Shown here piece after piece: positions 25,406 to 39,700 of a stretch of 64,000 nucleotides of DNA; position 1 is the first letter of the stretch, and each line of letters begins with the position of its first letter. Below the pieces are notes generated by a model. The model was not told the DNA's origin, did no database searches, and saw only the letters and a list, made by a program, of their open reading frames with translations. Made by a program: the position numbers and the translations under genes. Source of the stretch: Tamarix chinensis (taxonomy: Eukaryota > Streptophyta > Magnoliopsida > Caryophyllales > Tamaricaceae); contig CM060175.1 of the NCBI GenBank assembly GCA_030549775.1, positions 76,912,245 through 76,976,244 on the forward strand. Reading direction: 5' to 3'.

Positions 25406-25462
25406 ATGGCATTACAACTACATCAACAAGTTATGACGTCTTCTCATTGCAAAGGTACATAG
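25406..25462 (+). CDS. Possible tiny first exon or 18-codon ORF after a TATA-like promoter
   Basis: ATG in a good context (AAATAATGGC) starts a short frame reading MALQLHQQVMTSSHCKGT before a TAG. An AAAG|GTACAT donor-like site lies just before the stop, so it could be a first coding exon with an intron starting at 25454. No downstream exon was recognised before the hAT-like element at 25569. It may equally be the surviving 5' end of a lost gene or chance. Confidence 0.2.
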   Translation: MALQLHQQVMTSSHCKGT

Positions 25463-25568
25463 GAAGCTTTTTTTTTTTAATCTATCTTACCTTTTTCTTA
25501 TACTGGATGTGGTTTTAATTTAAATTTATATAACTAATTCGACAATTTATATGTTTGTGGTTTTTTAT

Positions 25569-26078
25569 TAAGGATGACAATACATCGAGTTCGACCAAAC
25601 CCGGATCCTGACATGTTTATATTACTTTGGCCCAGATCAATCAAGTCTTAAATGGATCTGACCATTTTTATTTTTTTAAATAATCTATATAAATTTAAAT
25701 ACATTTATGTTTTGTATAACTTAATATGTATTTTTTGTTAAAAAAATTTCTTTGAGTAAAATAAGAAACATTTTTAAATAGTTACTTTAACTTTTTTAAT
25801 AGTATTTGAATGCTTTTGGAATAATGTATTATACATAATGTTTATAAAATAAATACTAAGGATCTCCAATATGATTACAACAAATATGATAAACATAATA
25901 TTAGTGTGTGTGTGTGCGTGTCTATCTGTATATATATATATACTAAATGAGCCTGAGACCACTGGATCCAAATTCATACACATTTAGATATATATATATA
26001 TATATATATAAACCCAGATCCAGCAGGTCTAAAAATCTAACGAGTCTGAGTCAAGTCTAAAACCCATTGTCATCCCTA
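25569..26078. mobile_element. hAT-like short element (non-autonomous), degenerate
   Basis: Left end TAAGGATGACAAT and right end ATTGTCATCCCTA form an imperfect inverted repeat (12 of 13 bases), like many plant non-autonomous elements with TAGGGATGACAATGGG termini. No transposase inside; AT microsatellites occur at 25930 and 25990. Flanking 8-mers no longer match, so the insertion is old or the limits slightly off. Confidence 0.5.
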
Positions 26079-26287
26079 TGTTACGATTTAATTTAAACTA
26101 CACAAGAGCTTAAATTTGAGTTTTTAACATTATTTAGCTTTAAATATGAATAAGTAATCGTATACTAGTACCAAAGGATCATATGTTTACAATTTCGGTA
26201 TAATCTTATAATTCTACAATTTGATTCTACAAATCTTTTACCAATTATATGTAAAATTCTTATTATGATAACCGTGGATAAAACACC

Positions 26288-26372
26288 AACTTACCCATCG
26301 ATGTGGGAATTTAGTAAAGCAAATGCAGCTTCATCACGCTAATATTATTTATGCCACTGCCCTAACAAAAGA
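26288..26372 (+). repeat. Diverged copy of the dispersed repeat at 9640-9735
   Basis: Shares the pattern ACxAACTTAxCCxxxGATGTGGGAxTTTAGTAAAG ... CTTCAxCACxxTAAT ... CCCTAACAA with 9645-9735. Class unknown; possibly the edge of an LTR. Confidence 0.45.
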
Positions 26373-27589
26373 ATTTGAAATAAGAAAAAGTAAAAAAGAG
26401 AGAGTAGATGACAAAAGCATTGAAATCAAAGCATGAAAAGGAATCAGTAGAAGGGTGAGATTGGAATGAGGTTTTAATTTAAATAGTAGAGATATCTAGT
26501 AATTTAAAATAACTACCTTGGGTGTAGTTATTTTATATAACTTTTCTTTTAAAAGTAGTTCAATATATATATAATGTGTATTTCAAAATATATTTGCTAT
26601 TTGAAACAAGTATTTTGGTGTATAAAACAAAAGTTTGTAATCTCTTGTTCAAGTCTTGGAGGATTTCAACAATGATGGGGAAAAAAAAGAAAAAAAAAAG
26701 AAAGAAAGAAAGGCAATCTTTTCGATTCATTGACATATTTTCAATTCACTGGTTGATTAAACCAAATCTGAGAATGCTAGATGTGTGAATTTCTAAATTT
26801 ACATATCAAAAATTAAAACGGAAATGGGTTGCTTCGCACCATGGCCCAGGCCAATGGATCGCTGGTAGCTTGTGCAGGCCGATGGTTGCGTATGGTCTCT
26901 ACCCAAAGGCGAACCTTAGTTGCCTACAACTATTGACTCCTACAACCGGCCTTCTTTCATCATCCAGATTTAATTGAATAGTGGCTTGGCGACCAAAACG
27001 GCCTTAAACAGCCACTTATCAACACAATTGGAGTCGAATGAAAGTTTACAGGCAGGTAATACTAGGCACCAATTCCCTTCCATCGCTTTATCCAAACAAT
27101 TTTGGAGTATGGAAAGGGGGGGGGGGACTTTCAAGCAGTGGGAATGAGCACTTCGAGTTTGGTTTGGGTAGAAAATTGATGATTGAACCATCATTATTAC
27201 CATGTTGTGTGAGGTGGGGGCACGCCAAATTGCGTCAGTGTGACTCGTCATCCACCCCCACGGCTTCACGGCATGCCACCGCCACCACACAACCACCAAG
27301 GGCCTACTGTATAATCTAATGCGACTGGTATGATTTAATGGCAATATCTTATTTCCAGAAGAGAAACAGGTACATTGCATTGAAAAAGGATTCTATTAAA
27401 CAGAGTGGGCTACACAAAAGCTACAGCTAACCCGTTATTGTTGGACTGGGAGCACATCCATGAACTAGAGAACGACCACGGGTTCTCATCCACGAAAAAA
27501 AAGAGAGAGAGAGAAACGAGGAATAGATAAAAGAAAGTGCGACACTAAGAAAAGAATTAAGTTGTCAGAACCCATCGTCCAATAACTTC
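26373..27589. other. Region downstream of the CAS stop codon
   Basis: The part next to 27589 is expected to be the CAS 3' UTR (minus strand). I saw no canonical AATAAA on the minus strand in the first ~500 bases past the stop. A 136-codon minus-strand frame (26970-27380) has no recognisable domain and is treated as chance. Confidence 0.4.
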
Positions 27590-27703
27590 TCATATCACCT
27601 TAAGAACCTGGGAACGGTATTCACCTAAAGCCCAAATGGGGAAAATGCATCTGTATGCAGCATAAGTGATCATACAGTTCCTGTTAAATACTCCCATGAT
27701 CTC
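27590..27703 (-). CDS. CAS1: CAS last exon, 37 codons plus TGA
   Basis: [18 protein letters not shown] to [13 protein letters not shown], then TGA (27592-27590). This is the standard OSC C-terminus, with [11 protein letters not shown] conserved. Acceptor CAACAG|GAGATC. Confidence 0.94.
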   Translation of the reverse strand, partial: EIMGVFNRNCMITYAAYRCIFPIWALGEYRSQVLKVI

Positions 27704-30700
27704 CTGTTGAGGACAGAAATAAATTATTAGACGTTACAAATCGATGCGAACTTACCTAGTCTCGTGCAACAAAGTAATCTCATCAGATGTCCACAGCTCA
27801 ATGCACTGGTTTAAGTCGCGAATTTAGGACAAGGGATAATACTCCTATGTTTCACAATATAATGCATACTAGTTTTTTTATATTTTGTTTCATAATATAA
27901 GTCCCTTTACAAAAAGTATCAACAATTAAATGTTTTATTTTCAATTTTATCCTTGTGTTATCTTTATTCCAGTTAAATAAGTAATGGGTCTTAAATTAAA
28001 TAATAAGATACATTAGTAAAAGTAAATCATGTTTGTCTAAAATTTAATGTTTCTTAGTATGCAAGTAAAAAACTAATGTCTTTATTATGAAACAGAGGGA
28101 GTAGATGATAACTTTGACTTTGAAAGCATTTCATGAGAAACCAGAATACAGACTATCCATTCAACTTCTACAAAAACGTTCCCTAGACATTCTAAAAGTT
28201 AGTTTCAGCTTCAGCCACCAAAAAGGGCAAGTGGCTTACATGAATATGGATAGAGGAACAGTGTGCTTAGCTTTATATATAAGGCGCATATCCAGGTTAA
28301 TTTTATTCCACATTTGAAACGAAGGCAGAAAGGTGCGCACACGGTCTGTGTAAGGATAGGCTACATATTCCATACCAGTGGCATAAGAGATAAGCGGGCA
28401 CACGTTGCACATATGAGGAAAAAATTTCACCAGACCTTACAAGCAACCGCTATGCCTTTTTCATTCCTTTGCAATAATAGTTTTATATGTTCCTGTTAGC
28501 TACTTAATCCAAACTCTAGGACTTAACCAAGGTTCAAAATCAATGAGAATCAAGTGCTTAGATTTACGAACTCTGCAGAAGTGACTCAATTCTGCTCCTT
28601 GCGTTTTGCTAGAGCACAGCCCATTTGGTTTGGGTCTATCATGTTGTTAATTTAGGATTACGGTACATGATTCTTTAGCCTTTATTTCAATCACTTGAGT
28701 ATGATTTAATCTTTAAACAAGCGGTCGGTTCTAGGCCGAGAACCCATTTGCTAAGCAACCTCAACAACTACTACATTATATAATCCGTATCATGAGTGAG
28801 CTAATCTTTTACTCCAACGGACCATGCTCTCTCTTGTGTTGCATCAGCCAAGTTAAGCTCCATGCTAGATGTATTAAGCTAATTTGATTTGATTAAGTAA
28901 TGTTGTTCAAGTTTTGATGCAAATCGCTCCTCTTATTATGATAATGAATAGCTGCGTGACAACATAGCTTGATGGTTGAACTTAGGATCTTGGATACCAA
29001 AAGTCTTAAGTCCAAGCCTTCAGTAATATATTCTATAATATATGGTGTTTCGAACTTTCCTTTCTAAGCTCCTTGTAAATAAAATAATAATAATAATAAT
29101 AATAAGGATAAATTTTATTCATGTACTATGACATTTGATCTACTTTCACTTCGGTACTATATGATTTGAACAATCTTTTAGCTATTATGTGTTTTAATTT
29201 TTTTCCCTACTTTAATACCATCTCATTAGTGCTTTTGTTTAGTTTTACATCACTAAAATAATAATTTATTTCATATTTGAGTATTTTTGAAACACGAATT
29301 AAAAGTCTAAATATTTGAATATTTATTCCGAATTTTTAAAATTTTCTCAATTGTTATTTGAATTTTTTTAAGATTTTAATGCTGTTTCCTTTTGAAAAAA
29401 AAAAGAATCTATAAAATTCCATAAAAAGTTAAATTATATTTTCCATTTTCTATTCCTTCCGATTCAATATATATATATATATATAATTTTCTTTAAAATA
29501 ATCAATTTAATAATATAAAACTTAAAAAATTAATAAGATAGTAATAAAGCAAAACAAAGAAAATTAAAATAGCAATACCTTAATGGGATCATTTGAAATA
29601 CATGGTTTTTAAGTGGAATGAGGTAAAATGTCATGGTACGTGAGTAAAATTTATCCTAATAATAATATTGAATCTCCCACCTTCGAATTAGTATTGACTG
29701 CTTCTCTTCTAACTAAAAGTCATAAGCTTTAAGACTATGTTTGGTAGAGCTAGCTTCTAAGCTAGCATTAAATCTGCTACTTCAAGTAGCTTCTCAAAAA
29801 TAAATTTAAAAGCTAGTGAAAAAGCTACCTACCTGACAATTATTTTTTTTTAAAAGTTATCTTTTAAGCCAACTTATATTTACCAAACACGCTAAATCCA
29901 TTTCATAATCATCAATTATCTTGTTTGGTACTACTTGTAAAAAACAATGATATTATACAATCTATTTTCTTAGAAACTTGTTAGGATAAAAACTTCCCCA
30001 AAAAAATAATTATGTAGAACAATCACTTTTTATAAGCAATACCAAATAAAGGATAAGGCTATATAGTTCTCATAGATGTGCTTTGAAACATCCCTTTTTT
30101 CCCTTAAATTTAAGATTAATAGTTTGAACATCTCATATGTAATCATGCTTAATCCTATAGTTTGAAAATGATAAGTTAATTGACTTAGTGGACAGTTGTA
30201 CCCAAACCTTTTCGCAACATTTTCCAAGTATATTGTGGAATGGTGGATGGGAATCATGGGATTAACCAACTAGTATAATGCTTCACATATCTTTCGAGAT
30301 TTGATCATCATAAAGTACGAATTTCATAAACAAGACAAGATCTCTTCATGTCATTAATTTTTTTAGGTTAAGAGCTTTGGTGCAAGTCTTTGTTTATATA
30401 TTTTGGTTATTAGCAATTTTTTTTTTGGCTGGATCTTTTTTGGAGAGGGGGAGCTACATCACGTTCTTAAGGCCATTGTCAAGGAAGTGTTGGATGCACA
30501 ACAAAATGATCTAGTTTCCGATTGAGATTTTTTAGATCTAATCCCTAAACCTGAACCATAAAAGATTCCTACAAGAGGCTTCCTATATATAATCCTAAAC
30601 TAGACCCTCACACCCTTCACGGTGTTGTGATCCCATCACACTACCTGAGGTCCCGAGTTGAGACCCTCTCTATCTCTTATGCCCTCATGTCTTAAATGAG

Positions 30701-33700
30701 TTTTGTCTACTTTTATATATTAGAAACCCTATTATATAGTTTAGAAAAGACCTAAAACCTAAAAAACTTACTTAACAAAAAAATACATCATATGAAAAAA
30801 TTGATGTGGAAAAAATCTGGGCGTGGCATGGACAGTGATGCCCAACATGGCTCCCTCGTGTTGCTTGGCACAATCATATTCTTCTCTATTACACTCGTTT
30901 TTCTCCGATTTCACTCCACTTCAATTCTCCTCCATTTTCTTCCCTTCTTAACATCTAGCGCAATAGCTTGAACCCTGGTTTAAATCCCAACAAGTATTGA
31001 GATAATGCTTTTTGCATTCATCTCACAACCTTCTAAACATAAAGGCAGTGTTTCTAATGAAGGTGAACACCTTTTATGGTTCCTAGAGATGATGATAGAT
31101 ACTTGGACTAGGCATCTAAACCACAAACTTTATGGCCTGCCTATAGATGTGCCAGACCCATTAGCTTATTGACTATTCTGCCACACCTTAAATACAGAAT
31201 CAGAAAACATTTTTACCTGGTGTAAGTTCTCTATCCCAATTTTATGATGGCAAGCATTGGTCCAGGGCAAACATTAGTGTTAAACATGGCAAGATCTTAG
31301 TAAAAAAAAGAGAGAGAGAGAGAGAGAGAAGAAAAATTATTAGTGAATAAACCTGCTGTGGAAAATCTCCATTCTCCATCTGTGAATTGATCAAAAACCT
31401 TGCTGCACGATGCAACGGCATTGGGTCTCTATCGGCCTGCAGATATGTTGCAAAATTAATCAGTGATAACCTCAGAAAAATTCACCAGAAATGATGTACG
31501 ACATTCAAGTAAAATTGTTGCATGACAATATGGCCACAAGCAATACTATTCATCAATCTTGACCCATGACATAATCCAGAACAAAATGTAATGAATTAGG
31601 CAATGTACAATTGCAATGCTCGGAAGGTGTAGAAACCTATTCAGGAAGAATCAGGAAGCAACGGAAACTTATAGTCAGGAATAATCATGAAGAAACACCA
31701 GCTCAAAAGATATATCATTTGAAATTGCTTGGTTTGGAATTGGATCAGCAAAAGATGGTAGTGCCAATAGCACTGTTCCAAACCAAATGCAGCTGGCACA
31801 GTAGAGGCCAATGGTAAGAAGGCATGGGGGTCTGAAGATGCAACATACAAGGTGTGTTTAGAACCAAACTGTAATTTATGGTTTATGGTTTAAAAAATTA
31901 CAGTTCAGTTTTAAAACGAATAGAAACAAACATGATTTCATGAATCAAACTAAAGAGGTACTTCTGATGTAAATACTAACTTCCAACTGATATGTTGAAA
32001 CTTATAACTCTAATTTCTTGGTTCTTCTCGTGTCATTATATACCCACACTAAAAGTTTTTCTTCTCTCTTTTTTCCTAAGTGCTATGAAGATTGATATAA
32101 TGTTGATTTTATACCAGGTGTCATTAAATTTCTAAGCTCCTTGTGATCCTTCTACTGACATTGCAGCACTCGATCAAAAATTTAATACCTGACAAGAGGC
32201 CATCAATGACCTAACCCAATCAATCTCCACCCAAACAGATCACTACACTCGAGCTGTTGGCCAATTTCACAAGGAAACCATGCTTTCAGATGGCTCATCC
32301 AATACTACCCCCATAAACCAGCATAACACTCCGCCTCTTCCACCTCTTCTTCTGACTCCAGCTTCCTTACCTCCAGCGCCCAGAAGCCGCCACCTGCAAT
32401 ACCTGCGACCATACCACCACCACCATGACCCATTCCACAATACCAGTCCCATCAAATCACCAAACCAATGAGCTGTGATTTATCCACTTTTGATGGCTCA
32501 AACACTTTAGACTGGTTTTTCCAAGCAGAAAGGTACTTCAATTTCAACTCCATTCCGGATCAAGCTCCGAGTCAGTTCCAGTGGATGTACTGGAACCATC
32601 AACAAACCTCCTCGGCATCTCTTACTCACGCTGTAGAGCAGTGCTTCAAGCCATCCAACTATGCCAACCATCAGGCAGCACTCTTTAAGATCTCAGTCAG
32701 GTACTGTCACCGAATATCAGTCTCAATTTGAGAATATCTGCAACAGCTTAACTGATCTTCAACCCGAATACATCTTCAACTGCTTCATTTCCGAGCTCAA
32801 AACTCTAATGCAGCATGGGTTAGCCATTAAAAACCCATTTCTGTTCCTGCAGCTTTAGCCTTAGTTAAGCTTGTCGAAGATAACTCTCTGATCAGTGAGT
32901 TCCCTTCAATCAGCCAGCTAATCCAAAACCCAAGTATCCAAACTCAGCACCACAAAAAACACCCCTATTAGCACTTCTGCATTATCTCAAGTCCACAAAA
33001 ATCCAACCCACAACCACAAACCAAGACAGCTGACCCCTACTGAGATGAGAGCCCAACGAACTTAGGGACTGTTAAAATTGTGACAAGAAATACACCCGCA
33101 CCAACGGTGCAAGGCTCCCCTCTTTCTGTTAATGAATAACAAAATCTGCCAGCAATTGGAGAGGATAGTGGCATCCTAATCGAAGAGAAACCGCCACAAC
33201 CAAAGGTATGTTATTACTGGCACATTGAGTACTCAGACTCTCCGATTGGTGGCAAATATTAATGGTCACTCTATTATTGCTGCGGTAGCCCCAGAAGCTT
33301 CCACAACTACTTCCATCCTCAGGTGGTCAAGTACCTTGGATTGGTGATGAAAGAAAGCCAGAATATCTTGGTGGTGGTCAAAAGTGGGGAGAAATTGATG
33401 ACGAAGGGGCGGTGCGTAGGCATGGTTGTTCACTTACCTACGGCCCTGTTCACCATGGATTTCAAAGTTTTGAGGTTTACAAGGGCGGATTTACTTCTAG
33501 GAACCCAATGGTTACAGACTTTAGGCTCAATAAACACAAAACCATGAGCATATCACAAAGCAATTTCAGCACCGGGGGCAGCCTATTTTGCCTACTGGAT
33601 ACCAAGCACCAGCCTTCTCATTGCTCGATTTTGATATGGCAACTCAAACAGTTGCACTGTAACTCATTTCAAGCTGAATATTTTCATCTTCAGCTCAACC

Positions 33701-36700
33701 CAGCAGAAGAAGCCTCAAGTGAAACGGGCCAGTTGTCTTCACTAAATCCAGAAATCCAGCAGCCACTTCAACAGTTTGAGAGCATCTTTAGCACACATAA
33801 GAAGCGGCCTCCGCATAGCCCCATGGATCCCCATGTTAACTTGCAAGCCCAGGCCCAACCAGTGTATGTGAGGACTGAGGACCTACTGCTACCACCATTT
33901 TCAGAAAGAAGAAAATGAGTGGCAAGTTGATGAGATGCTCCAAGATAACACTATTTGTACATGTACTTAGCTCCTTGTCATCTCCGATATTGTTGGTATG
34001 CAAGTAGGATGGATCATGGCAGTTTTGCATTAATTATCGAGCTCTCAATGCCAATATTATTAAGGATCAATTTCTGAATTCTGAATTGTTTGATGAGTTC
34101 CATGGGGCCACCATTTTCTCTTAATCGGACCTTTGAAGAGGACATTTTTAGATTCTGATTCACCTAGTCAACATCCCTAAAATGGCCTTTTAGATTCATA
34201 AGGATCATTATGAATTTCTCATAACGCCTTTTAGGCTCTCCAACACTCAATTAACTTTTCAAACCATTATGAATGACATTTTTTGACCGCATCTTCTTAA
34301 ATTCATGCTTGTAGATATTTTGATGATATATTGGTCCACAAACCAACTCTGGAGGGCCATATTTCTAATATTAGGATTGTTCTCCAATTGCACCAAGTCC
34401 TTGAGCTTTATGTAAAACTCAATAAGTATTCCTTTAGGCAGCCTAGAATCATTTATCTACGTCATGTTATTTCGGCCCAAATCTTGGTACAGGACCTAAG
34501 AAAAATTGACAACATACTTTAGTGGCCCACTCTTGACTCTATCATGGTGGTTGGAGGCTTCTTAGGACTCACCAGTAATCACCGCTACTTCATGAATGGA
34601 TATGCCTCCATAGCCACGCTCTATGCTCAAATGCAACGTGTTCTGATGGAATGACATCACTCAGTATGCCTTCAACTTGCTCAAGAAAGCCATGATCATT
34701 GCTTCAGTGCTAGCCCTTCACCCCTTCCCAATTTCTCTATTTTGTGTGTTGTTGAAATGAACACATATGGCATAGCAATTAGAGCAATTATCTAGTAGCA
34801 AGCACATCTAACTGCTTTCTACAACAAACATCTTTCACCACACCTTCTTACTCCACGTATAGTAGAGAGATACACACCATCACTTCTGTTGACCAAATAT
34901 AGCGGCAATACTTGTTAGGGTCCACCTTTACCATTGTCATAAACCATCAAAGTTTGAAGGAACTCCTAAATTAAACTACTCAAAAACCAAAAAAAAAATG
35001 GCTAATGAAATTGTTATGGTTTGAATTAAGTATTATTTACGTGATGTAGAAGGCAACAAATGCACTTTCATGTTAGACTTCAAAGGGCTTTTTGTTAGCT
35101 AGCTTGTCACCAATTTGTGGTCTTCTCAATCAAATTAGGACCGCAGCCTTGGTTGATACTCAACTTCAAGACCTTTTACAGCAAGTCAAGACCTAATTAG
35201 ATCCTCCTAAAGGGTATTACAGCCATGGAAGGTTTGTTGTTCCTAGTTATGATTCTCTGTGCCACCAAATTCTTCAATATTTCCATAATTCATTGGTTAG
35301 GGCACTCCAATATAGCACAAACACTATCAAAGGTCTCTATAATTTTTTATTAAGCCAATATGCACAAGGATGTTAGAGTATATGTTGAACAATGTGCGGT
35401 GTGCGGAATGGTCAACCTAGGAGAGGTTTTAAAGGCCTACTACAGCCCTTGCCAATGCCAAGCCGAATTTGGGAAGATGCGGCTAATGACTTCATTATTG
35501 GATTGCCGCCATCAAGGGGTAAGGAGACCATTTGGATCATCATTGATTGTTTGCCTAAATATGCACATTTTTATGCTTTTCCGGCTGAGGTTATGATCCT
35601 TAAGCTTGTTGAACACTTTGCTGGGGTTAGTGTGGCTGACCGAATTTAGGAAGACATGGCCACTAACTTCATTACTAGACTGGCCTCATCAGAGGGTAAG
35701 GAGACCTTTGGGTCACCATTGATTATTTGTCCAAATATCCACATTTCTGCACTCTTCCAGGAGGTAGTCTAGCTACATGCATACCCCCCAATCCATTTCA
35801 AATCGAGATTTGTTATTCACAAGCCATTCTTGGAAGGAAATGTGTCAATTGCTGGGTATTCAAGCACTCATTATCCCCCGATGAATGGTAGAAGTGAAGT
35901 ACTTCTCACAATGAACTGATGCTAGGAGACCTATTTTCGGGCATACACCAACGAGAATCCATGTCAATGAGTCTAGTTTTTACCTTGGCCAGAGTACTAG
36001 TATAATACGAGTCATCACAGCTTGATTGGAAAGTGATAGTTCGGGAGAGTAAGAGGTTTATCATTCTCAACTTTATTATAAGGCTGCACAGGTACATAAA
36101 TAGGCATAGGAGAGGAGCATGTATACCCTAACAGATTCCTAATAAATAGGAAGACACAGATCCTAGAAAATAGGAAGCAACAACTCCCTAATATGTAGCA
36201 TCTATTATGGGACTTTATTCTCCTAATATCCAGCAGATTAACTGCTGAATATTACCCAATCTTTTCTACAGGAAGACCTCTTATCCATCAGTTTAGTGGT
36301 GAGATCCTCCAGTTTTCATTGTTTATAGATGGGAGCACTAATGTTGCCACTCTCCAGCAAGATTTGAAGACCCAACTCAGTCCTAAAGCCAACCTCCTCT
36401 GTGCTCAGGTGTGTACGCAGATTCTGGTAGATAAGCATCTGTGCGAACTTTCAACGTGGATATTGGGTATTTGTGAAATTCCAGCCTTGTAGGCAGCAGC
36501 CCAAAGCTTAGTGGTTGCTGCACACGCTAACTAAAAAATTCTTTGCCCTTTTAAGATCATGGAACAAATTGGTCCAGTTGCTTCCCTGATCACTCTGGCA
36601 TTCACCCTGATCTTTCACTCCTCGGTGACACGACCTAGGACAGACCACCCCTGCACCACTACCATCTTCTGACATCAATGGCCAGCCTGATCTTCAGCCC

Positions 36701-39700
36701 ACTACTAGCTACCAGGGTATTCAAGGTTCGCCAGCAGCTGGTTAAACAAGTGCTCATCCAGTGGGAGAATCTTGATTCTACATGGGAGGATTGGGACCAG
36801 CTACAGCAGAGTTTCCCTTGGCTCAACCTTGAGGACAAGATGGTCTTTCAAGGGGAGGATGTTGATGAAAAAATGAACCCAAGGCCCAAGAGACAAGCAA
36901 GCCAACCTGTGAGATTCCAGGATTACATCTTGACTTGACCTAATGGAATGTTTCCGATGTGGCTGATCGTAGCTAAGTATATTAATCCTGTTACCACCTT
37001 CTGTTATAGAGTGCTGCATCACTTATATATGTTTCCTTTTGATCCCTTCTTTATCATTAAGCAGTTATGGGAATATGTCCATGTGTGGTGGTGTGCCTGA
37101 ATCTGTTGAGGATATGTCTATCCTATTATGATATAAATAAGTAGAGATATGCCCAAGAGATCGGGAGGCTATTAACTCAAATTCTCTACCTCCTTCTCTG
37201 TTCCTCCACCATATTCCTCTTTTCTCAGGAGCTGACCCTACTCAAAAGGGCCTTTCAACTTGCAGGCACCATCAGAACATTACTACGACAAGCATGACAC
37301 TTGTGTCAAGATAAATAGACAGCTTCTTATGATAATCTAGAAAATATATCAGCCTCCTATTTTAATACCTATAGGCCACATATTACTCTATCTGGAGAAG
37401 ATGCTGAGCAATAATTTGTGAGAAGAAAATGATTCCAGTACACTAAGCTAACTACCAGTTATGATTACAATTGATGAAAGATCATATATATAGTTTTGTA
37501 CCCTTTCCCCTTCCCGAAGTCATTTTGACATGTTTAGCTCAAGAAGAAAGCATGAAAATACTATTTGCTACCTCCATAGACATGAAGATGCATTTGTCTG
37601 ACTACTGTGCAAATCATTCAATTTCGACTTTTCATGCAAGAGCCCCCGCTCATGTAGCAATGATAAAATAGGTATTCCCCATTTCTTACTTTAACAAAAG
37701 GTAAAAGTTCCTCACTCGTTTCCCTGGTTAGAGTGCCACTGCAGTATGACATGTTATAGAAAATACTGATCAACAAAAGGCTAAGCTTGAAAGAATAGGT
37801 ATTTACATCCCGTCTAGCTCAGGATGTCATGACAACACCCAACTATCAATTTCCAAGATTATTTGAAGGGAGCATGGACTGTAACATCATTTTGATGTGG
37901 ATGAATATTAATGAACCACAAGCTTATAATCAGAGCTCTAAGCAATGCCTCACAGCGAGAAATCTGCAGCGTCACTTGCTAGAACATCAGGGAAAACCAA
38001 AAGGAGAAATAATTCAACATTGCACAACAAGGTGTATCTCCAGTAACATACAATGATTTTGGTAGTAAGATCTCTTTTTCTGACCAACAAACAAGCCTCG
38101 ATGAGCTAAATTATCTATGAAAAGACAGCCTTAGCAAGAGTCCATCACAACAGGTAACCAAGAAACTTTAGCTTAACAGAGGGTGGTACCAGTCCATGAC
38201 CAAGCAAGAGGAAGGGCAGGGTGGGTGAGGAACTGAGACAATAATCCAGGGCAACACACATACAAATTACAAGAGGAAATAGTTTAATCCGAATAAGAAC
38301 TAAAGAAGATGAAACACTTCAGATCTAAAGCATGAGGATACTGAATGGTATGATTTTCACTAAATTCAAAAAGACAATAATTACCTGATCAGCACCAATC
38401 AGAGCCAGCATTGCCCATCCAGTGTTCACCATATGTCCCTTGTTTCCTTCAAGATTTGTGTAAACCTGATAAATGAAGTGATGAAAAAAGCAACAATATG
38501 AGAGGCTGAATCTTGTAGCTTTTCTTACTATCCACGTGTATTCTTTGACAAATGAAAAAAAGTATCAAGTTACACTGGATGTAAAGGTTGCCCCCGACTA
38601 TTTGCATCTCTCAGGAATACCAAATACATGATATATATGAGATATTTATATCAACATTTAACAGCATAGAACTATAACTAACACTCATCCATTCTCCATA
38701 GTCATGTATCAAATCAGAGATCTTCCTGTGAATATTAATATCTCCTTTTTCCTCTTTTTCAGCTTTTCTATTGCAAAGGGCATGATAACACAGGATAACA
38801 TGACTATTCTATGCCTAACACCAACTTCCTGATCTTTCAAGACATATCACACAACCCCCACAGCCAGATAGGTAAAAAGTTCACTGGTCATCCTGTTGCA
38901 GGTGGTTCATGAGATTCTGTCTGATTTTATATTCGAATTGATCCAATTCGAAAAATTAGACAACCAATCCAATATTTTTTTTTTTCTGAAGTGAATAACT
39001 AGTCCAGCCAACTAATAGTCAAACAATTGATCCGATCCGGAATTTTTTTTCAAAATCAAATAACCAATTTGGTCATCAAAAAGTCTCATAATCGACAAGA
39101 TCGGAAAAATTAAATAACCACTTCAATCAACAAAAATCAAACAATCAAGATAAATAAATTTGCAAATGTATTTTTTTATTCTATTTTGTTTATGGTTTGA
39201 AAACTTGATGTTTTCTAATTTCTATTTTTTGTTAAATATTTAACTATTATTAGAGATTTGATAGTATTAATTGGATGTAATGTAATTTAATACTTAGATC
39301 AAATCATTATCAAGTTGGAATATCATTTTATTTCGCTACTTGGCTCAGATCGATTCAAAATGGATTGATTGGATAATTTTTATCTGATATTAATTATTTG
39401 TTATCTGATATCTGACGGGCCAATTGTGGGTCAAACCAGAGTTCAAGATATTTGACACCTTTGATAGGATATCATGTGCAGCTAAATAGTGTACATATTA
39501 CAGAGAGGCATAATCCCTAGAGCCATCATTGTTTCTTTATGAGATATAAGGAAAAAGAATAGACTTTACTTGATCATGAATAGCAAGAATTTTAAGCAAC
39601 GATCCTGCATGTTTTTGAAGCATCATGCTTTGTGGAATACAGGTAAGATGCAGAATTTGAAGGTCAGTAACAAGTCTCAAATTCCATTTTTGAATAAATA

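Larger units (their letters stand above)
33230..36937 (+). pseudogene. Gypsy pol remnant
   Basis: Protease-like [21 protein letters not shown] and [16 protein letters not shown] (33235-33540). A reverse transcriptase start reads [15 protein letters not shown] (about 33750), with a palm box in [20 protein letters not shown] (34320-34350), then [16 protein letters not shown] and [13 protein letters not shown]. Integrase includes [19 protein letters not shown] and [18 protein letters not shown] (35435-35580) and PPMNGRSEV (35876-35900). The C-terminal chromodomain-like piece is at 36720-36937. Many stops; inactive. Confidence 0.75.
32150..37270 (+). mobile_element. Decayed Ty3/gypsy element in a CAS intron (antisense), 5' LTR not found
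   Basis: Gag, protease, reverse transcriptase, RNase H, zinc-binding/integrase core and a chromodomain-like tail follow in gypsy order on the plus strand from about 32160 to 36937. The tail reads [29 protein letters not shown], the form seen at the end of chromovirus polyproteins. After the stop at 36936 a segment with a TATA-like ATATAAATAAG (37130) could be the 3' LTR, but no 5' counterpart lies before gag, so the copy seems 5'-truncated. Stops and deletions throughout. The integrase carries a 177-bp duplication and a solo LTR insertion. Confidence 0.75.

Noticed and set aside
26970..27380. 136-codon minus-strand frame just downstream of CAS
   Set aside because: No recognisable domain, poor context, and it lies where the CAS 3' UTR is expected; likely chance.
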